Assembly: GCA_030690025.1 (NCBI GenBank)
Contig: JAUYDJ010000239.1
Location: 1-7,107 of the forward strand
Length of the DNA stretch: 7,107 nt
Source of the DNA: Chloroflexota bacterium
Lineage (GTDB): Bacteria; Chloroflexota; Dehalococcoidia; Dehalococcoidales; JAUYDJ01
Direction: 5' to 3'
In this document: in pieces, positions 1 to 6,397 of the stretch
How the letters are laid out: every line of letters begins with the position of its first letter
How positions within the stretch are numbered: position 1 is the stretch's first letter
Made by a program: the position numbers and the translations under genes
The notes under the pieces: generated by a model
What the model saw: the letters and a program-made list of their open reading frames with translations, nothing else
Databases searched by the model: none
Told to the model about the DNA's origin: nothing

Positions 1-424
1 GCAGCGCCTGGTGGTCGAGGAAGCTGCCCGTGCCTGCGGCGCAGACGGTGTTCATGCCGAAATCTGTCACCACCCCGTCCCGGATGAGGATAATCTTGCT
101 GTCCTGCCCCCCGATTTCGATAATGGTCTTCACCCCGGGGATATGCCGCAGCGTGGCCACGGCATGGCAGGTAATCTCATTCTTGACCAGGTCGGCGCCC
201 ACGATTACCCCGGCCAGGTGGCGGGCGCTGCCGGTGGTGGCCACGCCGTGGATTTCCACTTCCGGTGGCAGTCCCTCTTTAATCTGGCGCAGTCCCTCCT
301 GCACCATCTCGATGGGCTTGCCCTGCGTGGGCAAATAGGCATGGCCGACCAGCTCGTCGCTGCTGTCCAGCACGGCGAACTTGGTGGTCACCGAACCAAC
401 GTCAATACCGAGATAGGCTTCCAT
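1..424 (-). CDS. BadF/BadG/BcrA/HgdC-family ATPase, acyl-CoA dehydratase activase (N-terminal part)
   Basis: The translation from the ATG at 424-422 runs open to the window edge, giving about 141 N-terminal residues of a protein of the ASKHA (actin/Hsp70/sugar kinase) fold. Visible motifs are the phosphate-1 loop GIDVGSVTTK at residues 6-15, the second phosphate-loop segment IEIGGQDSK at 102-110 and NTVCAAGTGSFLD at 125-137. Cys128 matches the first cysteine that holds the bridging [4Fe-4S] cluster between two subunits in HgdC-type activases; the second would lie beyond the window. Family members hydrolyse ATP to push one low-potential electron into a 2-hydroxyacyl-CoA dehydratase or benzoyl-CoA-type reductase. 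The start lies 7 bases after the TGA of the upstream gene and has only a weak purine-rich ribosome site, which suggests translational coupling. The family call is secure; the partner enzyme is unknown. Confidence 0.93.
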   Translation of the reverse strand, partial: MEAYLGIDVGSVTTKFAVLDSSDELVGHAYLPTQGKPIEMVQEGLRQIKEGLPPEVEIHGVATTGSARHLAGVIVGADLVKNEITCHAVATLRHIPGVKTIIEIGGQDSKIILIRDGVVTDFGMNTVCAAGTGSFLDHQAL

Positions 425-431
425 ATTCTTG

Positions 432-1523
432 TCAGGCGCTCACTTTGCCGGCGCGGCGGGACTGCCGCCGCCGTTCCAGCAGGTCGACAAAGGCTTCCAA
501 CCGGGTCAACATGCCCGGCTTGGCCATCTGCTCATCGCAGAGGATAGTCAGCACCGGTATATTCTCCTTAGTTGACGACATGATATTCTGCGCGATTATT
601 TCCGGCATGCAGGTGAACGGGGCCAGGTGCACCAGGCCATCATAGTCCTTGGCGTGCAGCACCTTCTCTCCCACTGATTCCCAGCCCTAACCGCCAATAT
701 CCCGCTTGAGGTAGGTCATAGCCGCCTGGTGAATCCGGTCATTTTCATTCACGCCCAGCGGATTGAGGAACCAGCTGAATTTAGTCCATTTGGAGATAAA
801 CAGCGACCGCCTCACTTCCACGCCCAGTTTACCCAGCTCGCTCTCCACATCCAGGTTGGAGAAGGGCTCCAGCACCACGTAAAACTCCCCGGTAATGCCT
901 ACAATCAGCGGAGTCCGCTTGTCCTTTTCTACTTTATTAAGCTGCTCCAGGTAGTCCTTTCTTACCCGCTTCAGGCTGCTATGGTCGCTCGCCTTATCTA
1001 TGGCGTCAATCGCCTTAGCATAAAGCCGGTTGGCGGTGCCCTTGGCAACCTCCACCGCCCTCACCTTCTGCACCAAGTGCTCTATCTCGTCCAGGGCGTA
1101 CAGCTTGGCCAGGCCAAAGCGGAAGGCTGATATAATTCTAGTCCAGGGGGCGTTGTTTGACAAGCGTCTGACCATTTTCAGGAACCCCAGCAGCTTCTGC
1201 TGCGAGACGCCCAGCTGGACGATTTCAACATTGTAGCCGAGGTCGCGCAGAATCTGCTCCTGGCTTTTGGCATAGTAACCCAGGCGGCAGATGCCCGAGC
1301 CGCCGGCCATAAGGATGGTGTCCGCGCCCAGCTCGGCGGCTTCAACCATATTGCCCAGGGTGAGCTTGAAAGGAATGCACAGCCCTTCCGGGGAGTATTT
1401 GACGCCCAGGGACATGGTGCGCCGGCTGTTGGCGGGGGGTATGACGTGGTCAACGTCAAGCTCCTGCATCAGGGCCCTCATGGGCACATAGAGATTGCCG
1501 ACGTGGGGCAGGCCTATGCGCAT
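432..1523 (-). pseudogene. COG3581-type acyl-CoA dehydratase activase-related protein, interrupted by an in-frame TAG
   Basis: From the ATG at 1523-1521 (MRIGLPHVGN) the frame is open for 278 codons to a TAG at 687-689. It then continues in the same frame for 84 more codons to a TGA at 432-434. The part after the TAG is clearly the normal C-terminus of the family: GWESVGEKVL, then LAPFTCMPEIIAQ, then a TRLEAFVDLLERR ending like that of the upstream paralogue. Read through, the protein is 363 residues, a sensible full length. Cysteines at 49 (EGLCIPFK), 79 (SGICRLGYY) and 305 (FTCMPE) look like metal-cluster ligands; stopping at the TAG removes the third. From memory the family usually has GGHG here, so the TAG sits at a normally conserved histidine. 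No frameshift or other stop is seen. It may be a recent nonsense mutation, a sequence error or a recoded amber codon. The first ATG of the longer open frame (1619) lies inside the upstream gene and was rejected. Confidence 0.8.
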
Positions 1524-2506
1524 GTCTTTGCCCTCTTCTTGCGGTGTATCATATCGAGGAAAGCCTCCAGGCGGGTAACCAGGCCCGCCGAGGCGGTGTG
1601 CTCTTCCAGGGTGAGGCACATGAAGGGGGTGCCCAGTTGCGCGGCGCGGCGGCGTACCATATCCATCATTACCGAGTCCGGCCCGCAGCCGAAGGTCATG
1701 ACGCCGATAACGCCGTCAGCGCCGTGTTCCAGGTAGTGCGCCCCGGCGCCAACGACCTCCCTTTCGTAAGTCCAGTAGGCCCCGCCCACCACGCTGATGG
1801 TGGCGGAATCAAGCTGGCCGGTGGTGAGCATCTCCGGCGTAAGAATATGGCTGCCTGCCTGCTGCAGCCGGTGCACCAGGCGGTGGTTTATATATTCATC
1901 ATACAGCAGATAGGGATGACCGATAACGGCGATATTGGCCAGGACTGGCGCCGGGGGAGGGACTTTTAGCATCGGGCCGGAGGCGGGTATGCCGATTGCC
2001 TGCGGCGGCGTTAGTTTTTGCGTGGACATCAGTCTCAGGTAGCCAAGATGACTCTGCCAGGCGGCCAGGGCCGCCCGCCTGACCTTGAGCGGGCTCCAGG
2101 TAAAGCGCCGTCCCACCTGGTAGATTGACTGGTAGAGCTGGCGCTTGCCCCGGTTAATATCAATGTCCACCTCCAGGATGGGTGGGCATTCGGGGATAAC
2201 GGCACGGGTCATATCCGGCAGGCCGAGGAACTTGGAGCAGTTGTAGACCTTTCTCTCCACGCTGCGCAGGGCCGGGATAAACACGTAATCGCATTTGTCC
2301 ATCAGCGCAATGACGTGCCCCAGGAAAATCTTCACCGGCAGGCAGGTATCCGCCACTACCCGGGCCGAACCTTCGGCGAGCACGGTCTTGGTGGTCAGTG
2401 GTGACAGCACGACCTCAGCGCCCAGCTCTTCAAAGAAGGTCTGCCACGCCGGGTAGTACTGGTAGTAGAGTAGCGCCTGGGGAATGCCTATCTTAATCAT
2501 TATCAT
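1514..2506 (-). CDS. DUF2229/COG3580-type acyl-CoA dehydratase activase-related protein
   Basis: This 330-residue protein opens with the family signature IGIPQALLYYQYYP (residues 6-19) and FFEELGAEVVLSP (24-36). Conserved cysteine segments follow: DTCLPVK (Cys55), KCDYVFIP (Cys72), YNCSKFLGLPDM (Cys90) and PECPP (Cys107). The C-terminal half has IAVIGHPYLLYDEYIN (192-207), TFGCGPDS (Cys274) and TRLEAFLDMI (311-320). Such proteins occur beside, or fused to, BadF-type activases and COG3581 proteins. The cysteine pattern suggests an Fe-S cluster, and the role is presumably electron transfer or activation of a CoA-linked dehydratase or reductase, but no biochemical function is established that I can name. 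The ATG overlaps the TGA of the amidohydrolase gene (2503-2506) and its TAG overlaps the next gene's start by 10 bases, so it sits in the middle of a coupled operon. A second ATG two codons downstream is an equally possible start. Confidence 0.88.
   Translation of the reverse strand: MIMIKIGIPQALLYYQYYPAWQTFFEELGAEVVLSPLTTKTVLAEGSARVVADTCLPVKIFLGHVIALMDKCDYVFIPALRSVERKVYNCSKFLGLPDMTRAVIPECPPILEVDIDINRGKRQLYQSIYQVGRRFTWSPLKVRRAALAAWQSHLGYLRLMSTQKLTPPQAIGIPASGPMLKVPPPAPVLANIAVIGHPYLLYDEYINHRLVHRLQQAGSHILTPEMLTTGQLDSATISVVGGAYWTYEREVVGAGAHYLEHGADGVIGVMTFGCGPDSVMMDMVRRRAAQLGTPFMCLTLEEHTASAGLVTRLEAFLDMIHRKKRAKTCA
1531..1536 (-). promoter_or_regulatory. Ribosome binding site deciding the start at 1523
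   Basis: On the minus strand AGAGGG lies 7 bases before the ATG at 1523-1521. This supports that start over the in-frame ATG at 1619, which would add 32 residues not resembling the family. The site lies inside the end of the upstream gene, which overlaps by 10 bases. Confidence 0.6.
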
Positions 2507-3678
2507 TTGCTTTTACGGAACTCTTCTCTAATCTGGCCAACTATTTCAGGGTTGGCCGCCAGGTCAGCCACCGTCATGGCCAGCGCCTTGGCCGCGTCCA
2601 TCAGTCCGCGGATACCGGCCTCGGAGGCGGCTGCGGCGGCAAACGCTACGGAGTGCAGCGGTACATCGGCGGGGGCGATGGCTACGGTGGGGTGGATAGC
2701 GGGAACAACCTGGCTGACATTGCCCATATCCGAGCTGCCAAAAGCCTGGACCGGTTCGGATAGGTGGACCCGGCGTCCCAGCGATTGCATATTCTGGCGG
2801 AAAAGCTGTGCCAGAGTGGGGTTATTGAGCAGGAGCGCGTAGGCGTTATCTCCCCAGCGGTGTACAAGGCGAGCGCCGGTAGCCGTGGCCGCGCCGGTAA
2901 AGCAGTTTAGCACCCGCTGTTTTAGCTCTTCAAGGTAGGCCTCATCTCCGGCGCGCACCAGGAAACTGGCGGCGGTATGCGCCGGGACAATATTGGCCGC
3001 TTCACCGCCATCGGTAATGATACCGTGAATGCGGGCGGTAGTCCTGATGTGCTGGCGGAGCGAGTTGATGGCGGCGAAGGACAGCAGCATGGCGTCGAGG
3101 GCGTTGATACCGGCTTCGGGGTGGGCGGCGGCATGGGCGGCCTTGCCGAAGAACTCAACCTCCAGGGGCTGGCAGGCCAGGGTACGGGTAGCGGCGGTAT
3201 CATAGATATCGGGATGAACCAGCATGGCTGCATCCAGGTTGTCGAAGGCCCCCCTCTTTGCCATGATGGCCTTGCCTCCGCCCGATTCTTCACCCGGCGT
3301 GCCGATGACGAGTACGGTGCCGCCAAGCTGGTCAACGGCCTGTCTCGCCGCTACCGCTGCGCCCGCGCTAGCGGTGCCGATGATGTTGTGGCCGCAGGCG
3401 TGGCCAATCTTGGGCAGGGCGTCATATTCAGCCAGGAGGGCGATAGCCGGGCTTCCATTCCCGTAGCTCGCCCGGAAGGCAGTGGGCAGCTCGCAGATGC
3501 CGCTCTCCACCGTGAAGTCATTTTTTCTCAAGTAATCGGTCAGCCAGCCGGATGCTTTGACCTCGCGCAGGCCAAGCTCCGGGTTAGCGTGAATTTTCAG
3601 GCTCAGCTTGCTGAGCTCGCTGCGGCGGGCATCCACGGCGCTTACGATTTCCCTTTTCAGTGCTTCCAGATTCTTCAT
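2503..3678 (-). CDS. M20-family metal-dependent amidohydrolase (AbgB / PM20D2-like)
   Basis: The 391-residue protein shows M20 peptidase motifs in order: LLAEYDALP (81-89), HACGHN (93-98), GTPGEESGGG (126-135), AMLVHPD (151-157), the dimerisation-domain segment GKAAHAAAHPEAG (178-190) and GSSDMGNVSQVVP (314-326). Likely metal ligands are Cys95, His97, Glu131, His155 and His342, a pattern of the M20D amidohydrolases. Relatives cleave amide bonds of N-acyl amino acids, aminobenzoyl-glutamate or beta-alanyl dipeptides; the substrate cannot be told here. It has no signal peptide, so it should be cytoplasmic. The ATG at 3678-3676 was chosen because homology begins there (MKNLEALKREI) and a modest GAGATAG-like ribosome site precedes it. 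A longer frame back to 3759 would run across the -10 box of the likely promoter. It is the first gene of the leftward operon and its TGA overlaps the next ATG. Confidence 0.92.
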   Translation of the reverse strand: MKNLEALKREIVSAVDARRSELSKLSLKIHANPELGLREVKASGWLTDYLRKNDFTVESGICELPTAFRASYGNGSPAIALLAEYDALPKIGHACGHNIIGTASAGAAVAARQAVDQLGGTVLVIGTPGEESGGGKAIMAKRGAFDNLDAAMLVHPDIYDTAATRTLACQPLEVEFFGKAAHAAAHPEAGINALDAMLLSFAAINSLRQHIRTTARIHGIITDGGEAANIVPAHTAASFLVRAGDEAYLEELKQRVLNCFTGAATATGARLVHRWGDNAYALLLNNPTLAQLFRQNMQSLGRRVHLSEPVQAFGSSDMGNVSQVVPAIHPTVAIAPADVPLHSVAFAAAAASEAGIRGLMDAAKALAMTVADLAANPEIVGQIREEFRKSK

Positions 3679-3741
3679 AAGACTATCTCTAATTATATCA
3701 TTTAATCTCTGGTGCTGAATTAGCGTCTGACTATGTGAGAC

Positions 3742-3770
3742 AATATACCAGATGGTCACCCGGTTGTCGA
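3742..3770 (-). promoter_or_regulatory. Sigma70-type promoter of the leftward operon
   Basis: On the minus strand TCGACA (3770-3765) and TATATT (3747-3742) are separated by exactly 17 bases; each box has one mismatch to consensus. Transcription would start near 3735, giving a leader of about 57 bases before the amidohydrolase ATG. A perfect TATAAT also lies at 3697-3692, but it lacks a -35 box and would put the transcript start almost on the ribosome site, so it is less likely. Confidence 0.6.
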
Positions 3771-3778
3771 TTGGTCAA
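3764..3778 (-). promoter_or_regulatory. Possible operator: inverted repeat over the -35 box
   Basis: The minus strand reads TTGACCAATCGACAA, an imperfect dyad of the form TTGNC-N5-GNCAA that overlaps the -35 box at 3770-3765. A repressor or activator could bind there, but short dyads arise by chance and no regulator gene is present in the window. Confidence 0.2.
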
Positions 3779-3878
3779 CAGAGCTGTTCTTTTTGTATTT
3801 GGTTTTTAGCTGTACACGTTAAAATCTTGATACACATGACTCCACCCCTTCATGCGATGGCATCGGGAAAGAGTCTTA

Positions 3879-3905
3879 AAGAGAGGGGGCAAAGCCCCCT
3901 CTCTT
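3879..3905 (+). terminator. Perfect 12-bp GC-rich hairpin with T-rich tail (terminator or repeat unit)
   Basis: AAGAGAGGGGGC (3879-3890) and its exact reverse complement (3894-3905) flank a 3-base loop, and TATTTT follows on the plus strand. This is the shape of a strong intrinsic terminator for rightward transcription. However, no plus-strand gene lies upstream, so it would serve an unseen small transcript or be part of a dispersed repeat together with the neighbouring hairpin. Confidence 0.45.
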
Positions 3906-3913
3906 ATTTTCAT

Positions 3914-3937
3914 CCCCTTCCCTGATTAGGGAAGGGG
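3914..3937. repeat. Second perfect hairpin, 10-bp stem with GATT loop
   Basis: CCCCTTCCCT (3914-3923) and AGGGAAGGGG (3928-3937) are exact reverse complements around a 4-base loop. The hairpin starts 8 bases after the first one and is followed by another purine run (CAGGGGATAGG). Two perfect, unrelated hairpins side by side suggest a mobile or dispersed palindromic repeat rather than a single terminator. Confidence 0.5.
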
Positions 3938-3994
3938 CAGGGGATAGGTCAAACTCATGTAAGAATGCAACCAAATGCAAATGATGCCAACCGG

Positions 3995-4011
3995 CCCGGT
4001 TAAAAGCCGGG
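3995..4011 (+). other. Weak hairpin in the region before the molybdoenzyme gene
   Basis: CCCGGTT and AGCCGGG can pair over 7 positions with one G-U pair around an AAA loop. It lies upstream of the suggested promoter at 4039-4068, so it would not be in that transcript; it could act in a longer one. No known riboswitch consensus was recognised around it. Confidence 0.25.
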
Positions 4012-4038
4012 AGAGAAAGCGGAATGATTGCTGACAAC

Positions 4039-4068
4039 TTGGCAAAAGCCATTTCGATAGGTTAGTAT
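4039..4068 (+). promoter_or_regulatory. Weak candidate promoter for the molybdoenzyme gene
   Basis: TTGGCA (4039-4044) and TAGTAT (4063-4068) are 18 bases apart. The -35 box has one mismatch and the -10 box two. A start near 4075 would place the ribosome site at 4088-4092 within a leader of about 30 bases. Alternatives in this AT-rich stretch cannot be excluded. Confidence 0.3.
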
Positions 4069-4087
4069 AGTCTCATCACGGTTTGTT

Positions 4088-4092
4088 AGAGG
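4088..4092 (+). promoter_or_regulatory. Ribosome binding site supporting the TTG start at 4104
   Basis: AGAGG lies 11 bases before the TTG at 4104-4106. It is downstream of the other possible TTG at 4083, which has no purine-rich site before it. No in-frame ATG or GTG exists between the upstream stop (4068-4070) and the first Fe-S cysteine. Confidence 0.4.
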
Positions 4093-4103
4093 TAAGAAGC
4101 GAC

Positions 4104-6314
4104 TTGAAGGAACCGGTAGAGAAAATCATCCCGACCACCTGCGCCATGCACTGCGGCGGGACGTGTGTCCTTAGAGTCCACGTGAAGGATGGCGTGATAA
4201 CGCGTGTTGAGTCGGACGATGGCCCGGAGCCGCAGCTGCGGGCCTGCTTGAGGGGACGCGCCTACCGCCAGCGGGTGTATGCCCCTGACCGGCTGAAGTT
4301 CCCCATGAAGCGGGTAGGGAAGCGCGGGGAGGACAAGTTCGAGCGAATCACCTGGGACGAGGCCCTGGATACGGTGGCCCGGCAGCTGGTGCGGGTGAGA
4401 GACACCTACGGCCCGGCCAGCATCCTCTACCTGTGGGGGCTGGGGGATGTCTGCCAGATACATAATACCCGTCAGTTACACAAGCTGCTCTGTCACTTTG
4501 GCGGCTACACCAAGCACTGGGGGGTGGCCTCTTTCCAGGGTGGTATTTTTGCGTCTAACATCACTTACGGCACCTGGCGCACGCTTCATTCCCGGGATGA
4601 CCTGCTGAACTCCCGCCTCATTATCCTGTGGGCCTGGAATCCGTCCAGCACGATAACCGGCACCAATACCAGCTGGTACCTGGCTCAGGCCCGTGAACAC
4701 GGGGCCAAAGTAATTGCCATCGACCCGCGCTACACGGATTCTGCCGCCATCTTCGCCGACCGTTGGATTCCCATCATACCGGGCACCGATGGCGCAATGC
4801 TCATCGCCATGGCCTATACCATTATTAAGGAGAACCTCCACGACCAGTCGTTCCTGGACAAATATACCGTCGGCTTTGAGCGTTTTAAGGACTATGTGCT
4901 GGGCATAGAGGACGGCGTAGCCAAAACACCAGCCTGGGCGCAGAAGATTACCGGCGTGCCCGCGGCTGCCATTGCGGACCTGGCGCGGGAGTATGCGACG
5001 ACGAAGCCAGCGGCACTGATGGCCGGTATTGCCCCCGGGCGCACCGCATACGGCGAGCAATATCACCGCGCCGCCATCACCCTGGCCGCCATGACTGGTA
5101 ATGTTGGCGTGCACGGCGGTAGCGCCGCGGGCAGGTGCTGGGAAGGCGGCGGGTGGTACCCCTACAAGATGCGGTATGGCGTGGCCTTCCGACCGGAAGA
5201 GGGCGAGAACCCGGTGGCGGGGATAAACGAACGGGCCAAAGCCGATGTCTCCACCTCTTACGTGCCCTGGGGCGTCCATTACCTGCACGTGCCTGACTTG
5301 CTGCTTACCGGCAAAGCGCCCGGCTGCGAGACCGATATTAGGCTCCTGTTCATATTGAACACCAACTACCTTAACCAATACCCGAACATCAATAAGATAA
5401 AGCAGGCCCTGGAGCGACCGGAGTTCATCGTGGTGGTGGAGCAGGCCATGACGCCCACCGCCAGGTTTGCCGATATCGTGCTGCCGACCACCACCTTCAT
5501 GGAGCGAAACGACATCGACTTTGGCGTGGGGGCACCGTTCTATGGCGCGGTGAATAAGGCTATTGAACCGGTGGGCGAGTGTAAATCGCATCTTGAAATA
5601 GCCCGCGAGCTGGCAACTCGACTGGGCATCGGTGGTTTTGAGGAAACGGAAGAAGAGCTATTAAGGAAAGAGGTCGCCGAGTCGGAAATCCCCGACTACG
5701 CAGCGTTCCGGGAAAAGGGCGTCTACCGCATTGAGCTTGCCGAACCATATGTCGCCTTCAAAAAGCAGATTGAAGACCCGGCCCACCACCCATTCCCCAC
5801 CCCCTCCGGGAAGATTGAGCTTTACTCCCAGGAGTTGGCTAATCTGAATGACCCGCTATGCCCGCCGGTGGCGAAGTATATCGAGACCTGGGAAAGCCGG
5901 AACGACCCCCTGGCTAAGAAATACCCGTTGCAGCTTATCACCAGCCATCACAAGCGGCGCACTCATACGCAGTCGGAGAACCTGCCCTGGCTGGCGGAGC
6001 TGGAGGCCCAGGCGCTGCTCATTAATCGCGCGGATGCCGCCGCCAGAGGAATTGGCGATGGCGACATGGTCAGGGTATTCAATGATAGGGGTGAGGTCAT
6101 CATGCCGGCCCGGGTGACGGAGAGAATCATGCCCGGCGTGGTGGACATGCCGCAGGGGGCCTGGTACCAGCCGGATAAGCGGGGTGTGGACCGGGGTGGC
6201 AACCCCAATGTGGTCAGCCGCGACCAGTCTTCACCGGGTGGGGCTTTCCCCTATAACACCGGGCTGGTTGAGGTGGGAAAAAGCTTCGGTATAGCTATTG
6301 ACAAGGTATTTTGA
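4104..6314 (+). CDS. DmsA-like molybdopterin oxidoreductase (DMSO reductase family), cytoplasmic type
   Basis: With the TTG start at 4104 this is a 736-residue catalytic subunit binding bis-molybdopterin guanine dinucleotide. Cys13, Cys17, Cys21 and Cys48 (TTCAMHCGGTC, then LRACLRGR) form the N-terminal [4Fe-4S] site. Aligned from memory with E. coli DmsA, Ser143 (GVASFQGG) falls on the Mo-ligand serine. Cofactor-binding segments include AIDPRYTDSA (206-215), PGTDGA (226-231), TGNVGVHGG (331-339) and the C-terminal domain with RVFNDRGEV (657-665). Similarity to DmsA is spread over the whole length, so reduction of an S- or N-oxide or a similar oxyanion is plausible, but substrate is not predictable. 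Unlike DmsA it has no twin-arginine signal, and no DmsB-like Fe-S or membrane subunit is adjacent, so its electron partner is unknown. The start codon is uncertain: TTG at 4083 would add 7 residues. The 16S promoter begins within its last codons. Confidence 0.9.
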   Translation: MKEPVEKIIPTTCAMHCGGTCVLRVHVKDGVITRVESDDGPEPQLRACLRGRAYRQRVYAPDRLKFPMKRVGKRGEDKFERITWDEALDTVARQLVRVRDTYGPASILYLWGLGDVCQIHNTRQLHKLLCHFGGYTKHWGVASFQGGIFASNITYGTWRTLHSRDDLLNSRLIILWAWNPSSTITGTNTSWYLAQAREHGAKVIAIDPRYTDSAAIFADRWIPIIPGTDGAMLIAMAYTIIKENLHDQSFLDKYTVGFERFKDYVLGIEDGVAKTPAWAQKITGVPAAAIADLAREYATTKPAALMAGIAPGRTAYGEQYHRAAITLAAMTGNVGVHGGSAAGRCWEGGGWYPYKMRYGVAFRPEEGENPVAGINERAKADVSTSYVPWGVHYLHVPDLLLTGKAPGCETDIRLLFILNTNYLNQYPNINKIKQALERPEFIVVVEQAMTPTARFADIVLPTTTFMERNDIDFGVGAPFYGAVNKAIEPVGECKSHLEIARELATRLGIGGFEETEEELLRKEVAESEIPDYAAFREKGVYRIELAEPYVAFKKQIEDPAHHPFPTPSGKIELYSQELANLNDPLCPPVAKYIETWESRNDPLAKKYPLQLITSHHKRRTHTQSENLPWLAELEAQALLINRADAAARGIGDGDMVRVFNDRGEVIMPARVTERIMPGVVDMPQGAWYQPDKRGVDRGGNPNVVSRDQSSPGGAFPYNTGLVEVGKSFGIAIDKVF

Positions 6315-6326
6315 CTGTGATATAGT
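6298..6326 (+). promoter_or_regulatory. Near-consensus 16S rRNA promoter, -35 box inside the upstream gene
   Basis: TTGACA (6298-6303) matches the -35 consensus exactly and TATAGT (6321-6326) matches the -10 at five of six positions, with an ideal 17-base spacer. Transcription should start near 6333, about 65 bases before the mature 16S 5' end. The -35 box is part of the last codons of the molybdoenzyme gene, whose TGA is at 6312-6314. Confidence 0.75.
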
Positions 6327-6330
6327 AAAT

Positions 6331-6348
6331 AATGTCTTCGGTGACATT
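6331..6348 (+). promoter_or_regulatory. Leader hairpin upstream of 16S (boxB-like position)
   Basis: AATGTC (6331-6336) and GACATT (6343-6348) are perfect reverse complements around a 6-base loop, TTCGGT. The hairpin sits at or just after the predicted transcription start and just before a boxA-like sequence, the order seen in rRNA antitermination leaders. Confidence 0.4.
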
Positions 6349-6356
6349 CCCCTCGT

Positions 6357-6366
6357 ACCTTAACAA
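6357..6366 (+). promoter_or_regulatory. boxA-like rRNA antitermination element
   Basis: ACCTTAACAA resembles the core of the bacterial rRNA boxA (CTTTAACAA) recognised by NusB and NusE (ribosomal protein S10). Its position between the promoter and the 16S 5' end is right for antitermination of an untranslated transcript. Confidence 0.5.
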
Positions 6367-6397
6367 CTGGATAGCGGATGGAAGGTTCACGCGCAAT

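Larger units (their letters stand above)
3679..4103. other. Divergent intergenic region without a supportable gene
   Basis: These 425 bases separate the leftward operon from the rightward molybdoenzyme gene. I see no convincing reading frame, tRNA or recognised riboswitch. It holds the promoter of the leftward operon, two strong adjacent hairpins, one weaker hairpin, and a weak promoter and ribosome site for the rightward gene. The part from about 3780 to 3870 is comparatively AT-rich and shows nothing that I can name. Confidence 0.7.

Noticed and set aside
11..547. Plus-strand open frame of 178 codons at the left end
   Set aside because: It is the shadow of the BadF-type activase and the COG3581 C-terminus on the minus strand.
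2977..3705. Plus-strand open frame of 242 codons, Gly-rich
   Set aside because: It is the complement of the amidohydrolase gene, which carries clear M20 motifs in the other strand.
3780..3878. Plus-strand promoter for a small RNA ending at the 3879-3905 hairpin
   Set aside because: The best -10 candidate, TAAAAT at 3820-3825, has only a poor -35 box at a 15-base spacing; too weak to list as a feature.
3950..4082. Molybdenum-cofactor or other riboswitch before the molybdoenzyme gene
   Set aside because: Attractive by context, but only short hairpins are present and none of the conserved riboswitch sequences I know could be matched.
4476..5591. Long minus-strand open frame of 371 codons
   Set aside because: It is antisense to the molybdoenzyme gene, whose conserved motifs span the same bases, and its translation shows no recognisable family features.
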